Assembly (NCBI RefSeq): GCF_041821065.1
Contig: NZ_JBGUAX010000001.1
Location: 1-64,000 of the forward strand
Direction of reading: 5' to 3'
DNA from: Egicoccus sp. AB-alg2
Lineage (GTDB): Bacteria > Actinomycetota > Nitriliruptoria > Nitriliruptorales > Nitriliruptoraceae
Length of the DNA stretch: 64,000 nucleotides
Position 1 is the stretch's first letter; each line of letters opens with the position of its first letter. This document shows positions 1 through 7,469 of this stretch, piece by piece. Both the position numbers and the translations under genes were made by a program. The notes beneath the pieces were generated by a model. It searched no databases. It was not told the DNA's origin and was given only the letters and a program-made list of their open reading frames with translations.

Positions 1-2
1 GA

Positions 3-33
3 CGTTGAGGCCGCCCACCGGGCGGCCTCAACG
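3..33. terminator. U-less hairpin terminator
   Basis: A perfect inverted repeat pairs bases 3-16 with 20-33, leaving a 3-base loop. No T-run follows on either strand, which is usual for intrinsic terminators of very GC-rich actinobacteria. Being symmetrical it could end transcription from the gene that lies left of the window and shield the TPR gene that follows. The call rests on the hairpin alone. Confidence 0.7.
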
Positions 34-162
34 CATTCCCCGCCCTCCGCGACCCGCCGCACCCGCCAGCCAGGCGACGCGCCCCCGTCCGGCGCGGGCG
101 GCTCGGGCGGCTCGGGCAACCCACGATCGACACCGGGCGTCCGTTCGCACGTCGTGGTCGTC

Positions 163-168
163 TAGCGT
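163..168 (+). promoter_or_regulatory. Candidate -10 box (TAGCGT)
   Basis: TAGCGT fits the TAnnnT -10 pattern that recurs upstream of many genes in this window. It lies 59 bases before the GTG start of the TPR gene. No clear -35 hexamer is visible. Confidence 0.4.
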
Positions 169-226
169 GCCCGGGCGCACGTACCGTGCCTCGCCAACTG
201 CTTCGCACCCACAGGAGGACGCGTCC

Positions 227-1126
227 GTGCCCGAGGGCCAGTCATCCGAGCGTCGCAACCGCGGCGGCGGTCAGCAGCGCCGCGGGCGCGAGACGCCGCA
301 ACGTGACCGTCGGCGCGACTCTCGCGGCGGCGAGGCCGAGACCGGCCGCTCGCTCGGCGCACCCACCGGGGCCCGCGCCCCGATCGGGCTCGATCGCGCC
401 CGCTCGCGCGCCGGCGCGCCACCGCGTCCCGGGCGCGAAGCGGCTGCGCCGCCGCGGCCCGAGCTGCCCGAGGACGAGGAGCCGCAACTGCCCAAGGGCG
501 TGCGGCGCGAGATCGACCGCGTCATCGGCAAGAACCGGCGGGGTCGCGAGATCGCCCTCGCGCTCAGCATCGGGGCCGCGGCCATCGAAGAGGAACGTCT
601 CGACGTCGCGCTCCCGATGCTCGCCTGGGCCAAGCACGAGGCGCCGCGCATCGCGGCCGTCCGCGAGGCCTACGGCGTCGCGCTGTACCTCGAAGAGCAG
701 TACCCCGCAGCGCTCAGCGAACTGCAGGCCTACAAGCGCATCACGGGCAAGGTCGACCAGAACCATCTGATCGCCGACTGCCTCCGGGCGCTCGAGCGCG
801 GGGTCGACCGCGTCGTCGACGCGGCCGCGGCCCTCGCCAACGCCGACGACGCCCCCGAGGACCGCCGCGCGGAAGCCGCCATCGTGTGGGCCTCGGCGCT
901 CGCCGACAGCGGGGACGTCGGCGCCGGGCGCGCCGTGCTGCGCAAGTACCTCGCCCGCATCGGTGCCGGCAGGGCCGAGCACGTGCTGCGCGTGCGCTAC
1001 GTCGCGGCCGAGCTCGCCGAACGCGACGGCGACGCGGCCGAGGCGCGCGAGCAGTTCCTCACGATCCGGGCGGCCGACCCGGACTTCCTCGACGTCGACG
1101 AGCGGTTGGCCAGCCTGGACGGGTGA
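227..1126 (+). CDS. Tetratricopeptide-repeat protein (Rv1691-like)
   Basis: A 299-residue soluble protein. GTG was chosen as start because an AGGAGG site (213-218) sits 8 bases upstream. Residues 1 to about 90 are rich in Arg, Pro and Gly and look disordered; from about 95 onward the chain is helical Ala/Leu/Glu-rich sequence in TPR-like pairs (for example ALYLEEQYPAALSELQAYKR). TPR proteins usually hold other proteins, and no catalytic motif is seen. In M. tuberculosis, as I recall, a TPR gene (Rv1691) begins the tlyA-nadK-recN neighbourhood; here about 6 kb of other genes separates the two. Partner and role are unknown. Confidence 0.75.
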   Translation: MPEGQSSERRNRGGGQQRRGRETPQRDRRRDSRGGEAETGRSLGAPTGARAPIGLDRARSRAGAPPRPGREAAAPPRPELPEDEEPQLPKGVRREIDRVIGKNRRGREIALALSIGAAAIEEERLDVALPMLAWAKHEAPRIAAVREAYGVALYLEEQYPAALSELQAYKRITGKVDQNHLIADCLRALERGVDRVVDAAAALANADDAPEDRRAEAAIVWASALADSGDVGAGRAVLRKYLARIGAGRAEHVLRVRYVAAELAERDGDAAEAREQFLTIRAADPDFLDVDERLASLDG

Positions 1127-1135
1127 GCGGACCCG

Positions 1136-2143
1136 TCAGCCGACGTCCGTCAGCGTGCCCTCGTCGCGGCGCTGGAAGTAGCGCACGAGACCGGCGGCGT
1201 TGGACGTGTAGCCGGAGAGCAGCTCGATCCGGTCCTCGGCGTGAGGGTCGTCGGCGACCTGCGTGAAGTCGAGCTCGCTGGCGAAGCGGTGCTGCAGCGT
1301 CTCGGCGACGTGGTCGAGCTCCGTCCCGGTCGGACCGCCGGCGATGGCGTGGCGGTAGGCCGACTCGGCGGTCGCCGCCCACAGCCGTAACCGGTCCTCG
1401 GCCTCGGCCAGGGCCGCGTCGGGCGGGTCGACCGGGCCGTAGTGCGCCAGGTAGACCCGCGACGGCTCGCGCTCCCGGTAGCGCGCCAACGAGCGCAGCG
1501 CCGCCTCGAGGTGGAAGTCCGCCGGCGGGGTCGCCGGCCGGATGTGGGTCATGCCCGGCAGCTTCACCCCGACCGAGTCGCCGGAGAAGATCGCGCCGGT
1601 CCCCGAGTCGTGGACGCCGACGTGGTGCTTCGCGTGTCCCGGGGTGTACAGCAACTCCAGTTCGCGCCCGCCGCCGAGGTCCAGGCGGTCACCGTCGTCG
1701 ACGCCGAGGAGCCGGTCGCGCTCGATCGGCGTGCAGTCGCCGTAGACCTCGTCGTACAGCGCGCCGTAGACCCGCCGGGAGGAGACGTTGAGCCGCGCGG
1801 GCTCGTGCAGGTGCGGGGCGCCGACCTCACTGACGACGATCCTGGCGTTGGGGAACGCGGCCGCCAGGTCGCCGGCACCGCCGGCGTGGTCGAGGTGGAT
1901 GTGGGTGAGCACGACGTAGGCGAGGTCGTCTGGATCGAAGCCCAGCGCCCGCAGGCCCGCGATCACGGACGCGATCGACTTCGCCGGCCCGCACTCGATC
2001 AGCGCCGGTCGCGGGGCGGTCAGCAGGAACCCGGCCGTCACCGTGTCCATGCCGCCGGTCAGCGTGTCGAGCGCGACGACGCCGTCGTCGTAGCGCTCCG
2101 CGGGCGAGGGGACGATCTCGACGGCCTCGTCGTCGGTGTGCAT
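1136..2143 (-). CDS. Metallo-beta-lactamase-fold hydrolase
   Basis: A 335-residue MBL-fold enzyme. The metal-binding signature HIHLDH lies at about residues 81-86, a further metal His at about 170 (TPGHAKHH) and the bridging Asp at about 189 (FSGDSVG). The start MHTDDEAV follows an AAGGGAG site, with a TAGTCT -10 box (complement of 2169-2174) 26 bases upstream. The family hydrolyses thioesters, lactones or phosphodiesters; the GHA motif and length resemble glyoxalase II-like or general MBL hydrolases, but the substrate cannot be read from sequence. It is convergent with the TPR gene, with only 9 bases between the stops. Confidence 0.85.
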   Translation of the reverse strand: MHTDDEAVEIVPSPAERYDDGVVALDTLTGGMDTVTAGFLLTAPRPALIECGPAKSIASVIAGLRALGFDPDDLAYVVLTHIHLDHAGGAGDLAAAFPNARIVVSEVGAPHLHEPARLNVSSRRVYGALYDEVYGDCTPIERDRLLGVDDGDRLDLGGGRELELLYTPGHAKHHVGVHDSGTGAIFSGDSVGVKLPGMTHIRPATPPADFHLEAALRSLARYREREPSRVYLAHYGPVDPPDAALAEAEDRLRLWAATAESAYRHAIAGGPTGTELDHVAETLQHRFASELDFTQVADDPHAEDRIELLSGYTSNAAGLVRYFQRRDEGTLTDVG

Positions 2144-2241
2144 GGGCTCCCTTTCCACAGCCCGATCGAGACTAGTGACCGCCTCGCGGCCCATGCGCTC
2201 TACCGTCCGCCGCCTCGCGAGGACACGACGTTGCAGGAGCG

Positions 2242-2661
2242 ATGATGAGCACGCAGCAGGCGGCGACGGCCAACGACGGTGCCGAGGGTTGGGCCGTCAA
2301 CGAGGTCCGGATCATCGGCCGGGCCAGCGGTGAGCCGGAGCGGCGGACCCTGCCGTCGGGCGACGAACTCGTGCTGCTGCGCGTGGTCGTGCCCCGGCCG
2401 GGTGGCGGCGCGGACACCGTGCCCGTCAGTGTCGGCCCGGCGCCCGCGCGGGGCCGGCCCGGTCCGGGGCAGGTCGGCCGGCGCCTGCTCGCCGACGCGC
2501 AACGGCTGCCGGCGGGGGAGCGGGTGGAGGTCACCGGCGCGCTCCGGCGGCGATGGTGGCGCACGCCAGGCGGCGGTCCGGCCAGCCGCATGGAGGTCCA
2601 GGCGGCGTCGGTGGCGCGCGCCGCCGGCACGTCCGTGGACGAGACGTCGGTGAACGGGTGA
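2242..2661 (+). CDS. SSB-like OB-fold protein
   Basis: A 139-residue protein with a single-stranded DNA-binding (OB-fold) core at about residues 17-127: VNEVRIIGRASGEPERRTLPSG is followed by a strand, then RVEVTGALRRRWW, typical of SSB. It lacks the long Gly/Pro-rich acidic-tipped tail of housekeeping SSB, so it is probably an accessory paralogue rather than the essential replication SSB. Two in-frame ATGs (2242, 2245) follow an AGGAG site at 2235-2239; the second has the better spacing. It is divergent from the MBL hydrolase and convergent with the peptidase gene that follows. Confidence 0.7.
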   Translation: MMSTQQAATANDGAEGWAVNEVRIIGRASGEPERRTLPSGDELVLLRVVVPRPGGGADTVPVSVGPAPARGRPGPGQVGRRLLADAQRLPAGERVEVTGALRRRWWRTPGGGPASRMEVQAASVARAAGTSVDETSVNG

Positions 2662-2710
2662 GGTCACCGCTCCTCGGCGGCGCAGCCCGGCATGTCCCGC
2701 GGACGGGGTG

Positions 2711-3730
2711 TCACGGCTCCTCGGTGGCCTCGGGGTCCTCGTCCTCCTCCTCGCTGGGGTCGTCCTCGGCGGGCAGACGGTCGCCCGGCAGCGCGACGTG
2801 CAGGATCGCCTGACCGGGTTGCACCAGCGGCAGGGTCGTCGCCCCGATCACGAAGCCTTCCTCGGTCGCCTCGTGCGTGGCGCGTTCCTCGCCCAGCGGG
2901 CTGACGGTCGTCCACAGCGGCCGGCCCGGCGTCAGGTGGTCGCCCGCGGCGACGTGCAACTCGAGCAGGCCGCCACGGTGGGCACGCAGCCAGCGCGACG
3001 CGTGCAGCACCATCGGCGCCGGATGTGCCGGAGGAGGCGCGGCGTGGATCATCCCCAGGCGCTGCAGGACCCGCAGCACGCCCCGGAGCGCGACGTCGAT
3101 GGCGTCCTCGTCGAACCGCAGCGGCCCGCCGCCCTCGTAGGTCAGCACGGACACGCCCCGGTCGCCGGCGACCTCGCGCAGCGAGCCCGGCCGCAGCCGC
3201 GCATCCAGCACGAAGGGGGCCCCGAACGCCACGGCGAGATCGTGGGCGCGACGATCGCTCGTGTCGACGCGGACCTGGGGGACGTTGGTGCGATGGTTTG
3301 CCGCCGTGTGCAGGTCGATGCCGACGTCGCTGCCGACGATGACCTCCTCCACCAGCAGCCGCGCGATCCGTGCGGCCATGGAGCCGTCGTGGGAGCCGGG
3401 GAACGACCGGTTGAGGTCGCGCCGGTCCGGCAGGTAACGCGACCCGATCTGCACGCCCAGTACGTTGACGATGGGCACCACCACGACGACCCCGGCGAGC
3501 GTGGCCGGATCCAGGCGGTCGAGCAACCCCCGGGACACGGCGATGCCGTTCAGTTCGTCACCGTGGACGGCGGCGGTGACGAACACCCGTGGACCGTCCG
3601 CCGTGCCGTTGATCACGGCCATCGGCAACGTCGTGCGGTCGCCGGTGTAGGCCTCGGACGCCGACGGGAACAGGTGGCGGCGCTCACCCGGGGCGACGCT
3701 GACCCCGGCGACGCTGATCGGTCCGTTCAC
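2711..3730 (-). CDS. Succinylglutamate desuccinylase/aspartoacylase-family peptidase
   Basis: A 339-residue member of the zinc carboxypeptidase-like AstE/ASPA family (M14 fold). The metal site shows HGDE at residues 56-59 and the distal His in DLHTAAN at about 151; RDLNRSFPG at 103-111 matches the substrate-binding Arg/Asn loop. Members cleave amide bonds of N-acyl or gamma-linked amino acids. The GTG start overlaps the stop of the upstream RimB-type protease as GTGA, so the two should be translated together. In other bacteria related genes accompany RimK-type glutamate ligases, suggesting removal or trimming of glutamate-type peptide tags; no ligase is in this window. The C-terminus is acidic (EEDEDPEATEE). 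Confidence 0.8.
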   Translation of the reverse strand: MNGPISVAGVSVAPGERRHLFPSASEAYTGDRTTLPMAVINGTADGPRVFVTAAVHGDELNGIAVSRGLLDRLDPATLAGVVVVVPIVNVLGVQIGSRYLPDRRDLNRSFPGSHDGSMAARIARLLVEEVIVGSDVGIDLHTAANHRTNVPQVRVDTSDRRAHDLAVAFGAPFVLDARLRPGSLREVAGDRGVSVLTYEGGGPLRFDEDAIDVALRGVLRVLQRLGMIHAAPPPAHPAPMVLHASRWLRAHRGGLLELHVAAGDHLTPGRPLWTTVSPLGEERATHEATEEGFVIGATTLPLVQPGQAILHVALPGDRLPAEDDPSEEEDEDPEATEEP

Positions 3731-4218
3731 GCGGTGGTCCCGCCCGCCTTCGCCGCCGCCGCACCGGTCACCAGGTACCCGTTGGCCGGGTCGACCAGAC
3801 AGTGGTGCTCGAGGGTCAGACGGCCCAGCAGCATGCGGAAGATCATCCCGGTCCGGTCGGTGAGCGTGACGTCGGCGACCGTGTCCAGCGGGCCGCAGAC
3901 GATCCGTGTGCGCACGACCGGCCGCCGCTCGGCACGGGCGCCGGTGTCCTTCACGATCCGGTGGCCGACGACGGGTGCCTCGATCTCGTGGTGCTCCGGC
4001 GCGTCACGGCGGCCGAGCACGACGTCGAAACGCACGACGGGGAACGGGTCGCCGTCGTGCTCGTGCTCGCCGATCTCCTCGAGTCGGGTGACGTGCAGGG
4101 CACTGGACCGGGCGCCGGTGTCGAGCTTGCCGCGCACCTCCAGCCCCCACTCCGGCAGCGACACGTGCTCCTTCCAGCCGAGCACCGGCAGCCCATTGTC
4201 GGCCGGTGGCGTCGACAC
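3727..4218 (-). CDS. RimB-type retropepsin-like protease (DUF785)
   Basis: A 163-residue protein of the family often labelled ATP-dependent zinc protease (DUF785/RimB). KLDTGARSSAL at residues 31-41 carries the aspartic-protease-like DTG triad, and the second half has LTDRTGMIFRMLLGR, a conserved family segment. GTG is the start because AGGAGG lies 4 bases upstream, with a TAGGCT -10 box (complement of 4244-4249). RimB proteases act on glutamate tails that RimK adds to ribosomal protein S6 in Pseudomonas; that role is an inference here because rimK is absent. It is coupled to the desuccinylase-like gene by a 4-base overlap. Confidence 0.8.
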   Translation of the reverse strand: MSTPPADNGLPVLGWKEHVSLPEWGLEVRGKLDTGARSSALHVTRLEEIGEHEHDGDPFPVVRFDVVLGRRDAPEHHEIEAPVVGHRIVKDTGARAERRPVVRTRIVCGPLDTVADVTLTDRTGMIFRMLLGRLTLEHHCLVDPANGYLVTGAAAAKAGGTTA

Positions 4219-4282
4219 GCTGCCTCCTCGATCGGGTCGGCGCAGCCTAGACGTGAGCCGCGGCGCGGCCCGAGACGTCCGG

Positions 4283-5146
4283 TCAGCGCCAGTTCGGCGG
4301 TGGCGGTGGCGGCGGTGGCGGCGTGTCACGACGGCGCACCGGATGGAAGGGCTCCTGGCCGCGACGCTGTCGGCCACGGTCGAGCAGGAGCACCAGCACG
4401 AGGCCGACCAGGAAGCCGGCGATATGGGCCTCGTAGGCGACGGCGTCGGTCACGGGGCTGCGCACGGCGACGTACTGCAGTGCCAGCCAGCCGGCCAGCA
4501 GCAGCCAGGCGGGCATCGCGACGATCGCGAAGAACAGCAGCCACGTCCGGATGCGCACCTTCGGGAGGACCAGCGCCAGCAGGTACAGCGGGAACGGCAC
4601 GATGGTGAAGACGCGCGCCCGCGGGAACATGACGAGGTAGGCCCCGAGGATGGCGGCGATCGCGCCGGACGCGCCGACCAGCGGCGTGAGTGCGGCGACA
4701 CCCGCTGCGTTGAAGAAGACGTGCCCGGCCGTGGCGGCCAACCCGCCGGCCAGGTAGAAGCCGACGAACCGCCGCCGGCCGAGCCGGTCCTCGACGTTGT
4801 TGCCGAAGATGCCGAGGAACAGCAGGTTGCCCACGAGGTGGCCCAGGCTGCCGTGCAGGAACATCGCCGTGATCGCGGACACCAGCACGCTCTTGTCGAC
4901 GCCGCCGGCGGCACACTCGCCGAGCACGGCCTGCAGCTCGGGGTCCGACAGGGCGCGGCCGGTCAGCAGTTCCTGGGGGATCGCGGCCCACCGGTAGACG
5001 AACCGGAACTGCTCGCATCCCGCCAAGGTGGCCTGGTAGGCGAACACGGCGATGTTGATCGCGATGAACGTCCAGGTGACGACCGCGCGGCGACGGGTCG
5101 GGTTGACGTCCCCGATGGGGAGCACCGCGACGGCCGGCGCGATCAC
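4283..5146 (-). CDS. Rhomboid-family intramembrane serine protease
   Basis: A 287-residue membrane protease with about six hydrophobic helices. The catalytic Ser is in VGASGAI (about residue 160) and the His in YEAHIAGFLVG (about 241), with the supporting HLVGNLLF loop near 103. Rhomboids cleave transmembrane segments within the bilayer. The tail ends in a run of prolines followed by NWR, possibly a cytoplasmic flexible end. The GTG start overlaps the stop of the SCP2-like gene (GTGA), making a two-gene operon. The 64 bases between this gene and the RimB gene on the same strand hold that gene's promoter. Confidence 0.9.
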   Translation of the reverse strand: MIAPAVAVLPIGDVNPTRRRAVVTWTFIAINIAVFAYQATLAGCEQFRFVYRWAAIPQELLTGRALSDPELQAVLGECAAGGVDKSVLVSAITAMFLHGSLGHLVGNLLFLGIFGNNVEDRLGRRRFVGFYLAGGLAATAGHVFFNAAGVAALTPLVGASGAIAAILGAYLVMFPRARVFTIVPFPLYLLALVLPKVRIRTWLLFFAIVAMPAWLLLAGWLALQYVAVRSPVTDAVAYEAHIAGFLVGLVLVLLLDRGRQRRGQEPFHPVRRRDTPPPPPPPPPNWR

Positions 5147-5481
5147 AGCACCGCGCGCAGTCGCAACAGGTCCGTCATGGACGCATCCAGGCGGACCCGG
5201 TTGCTGGCGTAGGCACGCGAGAAGGTGAGCTCACCGTTCGCGACCGCCAGCAGGTCGTCGGACAACATCGAGATGCGGATGTCGGCGCGGCGCGGCGGTG
5301 CCTCCTCGAGGACGATGAGCTCGCCACGGCGCCACTCGGCGTGCCGCACGTAGTCGAGGTCGGGGCAGCGTGCCTCGATGGTGCGGCGGTTGGGCAGCAG
5401 CGCCCGCACGTCCTCGTCGACCTCGCCGAACCGGTCTAGGAGTCCCCACAGCACCGCGTCGACCTCTTCGACGGTGGCCAC
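5143..5481 (-). CDS. SCP2-like sterol-binding-domain protein
   Basis: A 112-residue protein resembling the SCP-2 sterol-transfer fold: the segment RISMLSDDLLAVANGEL followed by FSRAYASNRVRLDAS and DLLRLR matches the amphipathic strand-helix pattern of small actinobacterial SCP2 proteins that occur near tlyA. SCP2 folds bind lipids or serve as auxiliary domains; the ligand is unknown. GTG was chosen as start because an AGGAG site lies 9 bases upstream; a TAGCGT -10 box is on the complement of 5523-5528. It is the first gene of a unit with the rhomboid protease and is divergent from the RibD-like gene. Confidence 0.6.
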   Translation of the reverse strand: MATVEEVDAVLWGLLDRFGEVDEDVRALLPNRRTIEARCPDLDYVRHAEWRRGELIVLEEAPPRRADIRISMLSDDLLAVANGELTFSRAYASNRVRLDASMTDLLRLRAVL

Positions 5482-5619
5482 CGTGTCGGCTCCTGTCGGT
5501 GATGGGCCATATGGAAGGCCAGACGCTAGCAGTCGCCACCGTGGCCCTTCGGGCCGCAGGGCCGGGCGGTCGGACGCCTGGTGCCCGCCCGACGGTGCGG
5601 CGCGGCGTGCCCACGGCGG

Positions 5620-5625
5620 TAGCGT
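5620..5625 (+). promoter_or_regulatory. Candidate -10 box (TAGCGT)
   Basis: TAGCGT lies 40 bases before the GTG of the RibD-like reductase gene and about 95 bases from the oppositely oriented SCP2 promoter. The 183-base divergent spacer holds nothing else I recognise. Confidence 0.45.
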
Positions 5626-5664
5626 CCGGCGAAGCCTTTTCGCGGTCCGCCGACAGGAGACCCC

Positions 5665-6423
5665 GTGCGCCGCCTGCTGCCCGACGTGGTCGAGGAGGAT
5701 CTCGCGTCCGTCTACGACGGGTTGCGCCTGGTGGGACCGATCGGGCGGCGAGCGGGCGTGAGCCTCGGCATGGTCTCGTCGGTGGACGGCGCCGCCAGCA
5801 TCGCCGGTCGCACCGCGGCACTGGGCGATGCCGCCGACCGGACGGCCTTCGGTGCCCTCCGGGCGGCCGCCGACGCCGTGCTGGTCGGCGCCGGCACCGT
5901 ACGCGCGGAGAACTACGGCCCGGCGGCCGGCAGCGCCGAGCGTCGCCGCCGCCGCGAACAGAAGGGGCTGTCGGCCGCACCGCGGCTGGTGGTGGTGAGC
6001 AACGGGCTCGACCTCGATCCGGGCGCACGGCTGTTCGCCGATCCCGCGCATCCGCCGCTGTTGGCCACCAACGCCCGCGCGGCCGCGGGCAACGCGCAGC
6101 TTGGCGAGGTCGCGGAGTACCTCGTCGCCGGTGAGGAACGGGTCGACCTTCGTGAGCTGCTCCTGCAGTTGGCCGCCCGGGGCCTGGGCGCGGTGCTGTG
6201 CGAGGGAGGCCCGTCGTTGAACGCGGCACTGCTGGCCGACGACCTCGTCGACGAGCTCTACCTCACGCTCGCACCGGTCCTCGTCGGTGGCAGCGCGACC
6301 CGGATCGTCGCGGGCCCCACGGAAGCCGTGCAGCGGATGGAGCTCGCAGAACTGCGCGAGCACGACGGCGAACTGCTGCTCCGCTACCGCCGCGACTCGC
6401 TCGCACCGACCGATCGGCTGTAG
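5665..6423 (+). CDS. RibD C-terminal/dihydrofolate-reductase-fold pyrimidine reductase
   Basis: A 252-residue protein matching the RibD_C reductase fold: SLGMVSSVDGAAS near residue 33, ADAVLVGAGTVRAENYGP near 70 (NADPH-binding loop) and CEGGPSLNAALLADDLVDEL near 180. In riboflavin synthesis this domain reduces the ribosyl side chain of the aminopyrimidine intermediate; stand-alone copies are common in actinobacteria and many have unassigned substrates. There is no deaminase domain and no neighbouring rib gene, so the riboflavin role is uncertain. GTG start with AGGAG upstream. Confidence 0.8.
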   Translation: MRRLLPDVVEEDLASVYDGLRLVGPIGRRAGVSLGMVSSVDGAASIAGRTAALGDAADRTAFGALRAAADAVLVGAGTVRAENYGPAAGSAERRRRREQKGLSAAPRLVVVSNGLDLDPGARLFADPAHPPLLATNARAAAGNAQLGEVAEYLVAGEERVDLRELLLQLAARGLGAVLCEGGPSLNAALLADDLVDELYLTLAPVLVGGSATRIVAGPTEAVQRMELAELREHDGELLLRYRRDSLAPTDRL

Positions 6424-6446
6424 ACGAAGCCCGCGCAGGTGGTTGC

Positions 6447-6452
6447 TAGCCT
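6447..6452 (+). promoter_or_regulatory. Candidate -10 box (TAGCCT)
   Basis: TAGCCT sits 32 bases upstream of the phasin-like gene start, in a 60-base gap after the reductase stop. Its position argues for the GTG start at 6484 rather than the earlier in-frame GTG at 6439, which would lie upstream of the promoter. Confidence 0.45.
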
Positions 6453-6483
6453 GAGCCGTCGACCCGAGATGGGGGAATCCACC

Positions 6484-7308
6484 GTGAACGACGCGCTCCA
6501 GCGCTACATCGAGGCCGCCTCCGGCCTGACGCAGGTGACGGCCAAGAAGGCCGAACGCATCGTCAAGAACCTGGTCCGCTCCGGCGAGGCCGCCAGCGAT
6601 CAGGTCGGTGACCTGGTCGACGACCTGATGGAGCGCAGCGGCCGCAATCGCGAGGCGATCATGGCCCTCGTCAAGGCCGAGTCGACCCGCGTGGTCCGCA
6701 ACATGGGGCTGGCTACCAGCAAGGAACTCGACCGGCTGCAGAAGCAGGTCGCCGACCTCAAGCGTTCGCTGGGCCGCACCCAGCGCGACAGCGGTGCGGC
6801 GAAGACGTCGACCACCACCGACGGCGCAGAGGCCGCGGCGAAGACGGCCAAGAAGACCGCCAAGAAGACCGCCGGCAAGACGGCGAAGAAGACCGCGGCT
6901 GCCGTCCCTGCGGGCAAGACCGCCGCGAAGCGGACCGTCAAGAAGACCGCGGCTGCTGCCCCTGCGGGCAAGACCGCCGCGAAGAAGACCGCGAAGAAGA
7001 CCGCCAAGACGGCCGCCAAGAAGACGGCCGCCAAGAAGAGCGCGGCGAAGAAGACGGCGAAGAAGACCACCGCCGCCACGGCGACGCCTTCGGCCGAGGC
7101 GACCAACGCCGGCCCCGCGAAGACGGCGGCGAAGAAGACCGCCAAGAAGACGGCCGGCAAGAAGACGACGGCGAAGAAGGCCACGGTCAAGAAGGCGGCG
7201 GCCGACGTGCGCCGTGACGCGGCCACCGGCACCGACGCGCCGCCGGAGGCCTCGCCGATCCTCGCCGAGCGGCTCGAGCAGGTCACCAACGAGGGCGACG
7301 AGTCGTGA
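6484..7308 (+). CDS. Phasin-like protein with Lys/Ala repeat tail
   Basis: A 274-residue protein. Residues 1-100 are amphipathic helix (QRYIEAASGLTQVTAKKAER, then coiled-coil like KELDRLQKQVADLKRSL), resembling phasin/PhaF-type or DUF1490-like helical proteins. Residues about 115-245 are a low-complexity tail built from AAKKT/AKKTA units, as in histone H1-like and PhaF DNA-binding tails, followed by a short acidic end. It may link the nucleoid to granules or organise DNA; this is inference from composition. The start uses a GGGGGA site 7 bases before GTG. The stop overlaps the next small gene as GTGA. Confidence 0.7.
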   Translation: MNDALQRYIEAASGLTQVTAKKAERIVKNLVRSGEAASDQVGDLVDDLMERSGRNREAIMALVKAESTRVVRNMGLATSKELDRLQKQVADLKRSLGRTQRDSGAAKTSTTTDGAEAAAKTAKKTAKKTAGKTAKKTAAAVPAGKTAAKRTVKKTAAAAPAGKTAAKKTAKKTAKTAAKKTAAKKSAAKKTAKKTTAATATPSAEATNAGPAKTAAKKTAKKTAGKKTTAKKATVKKAAADVRRDAATGTDAPPEASPILAERLEQVTNEGDES

Positions 7309-7469
7309 GCGACACGCCCGACGTCGATCGCGACGTCGATCCCGCCCTGGCGGCGTTGCACGACTCGCTGCGTACCGTCGACGCGCTCCCGGTGGGGGAG
7401 CGCGTCGCGGTGTTCGAGCAACTCAACGACGGCATCGCGCGCGAACTCGCCCGCCTCGACGAGGTCTGA
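7305..7469 (+). CDS. Small conserved protein (Rv1693-like)
   Basis: A 54-residue protein between the phasin-like gene and tlyA. It starts at GTG within a GTGA overlap and reads VSDTPDVDRDVDPALAALHD, then SLRTVDALPVGERVAVFEQL, ending in a helix ARELARLDEV. Actinobacteria commonly carry a protein of this size and acidic helical character directly before tlyA (Rv1693 in M. tuberculosis as I recall), which supports it being a true gene. No function is known. Its TGA appears to share bases with the start of tlyA. Confidence 0.75.
   Translation: MSDTPDVDRDVDPALAALHDSLRTVDALPVGERVAVFEQLNDGIARELARLDEV

Noticed and set aside
2708-5212. An 834-codon open frame antisense to the peptidase, RimB and rhomboid genes
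   Set aside because: The opposite strand carries four well-supported genes with ribosome sites and conserved motifs; this frame has none.
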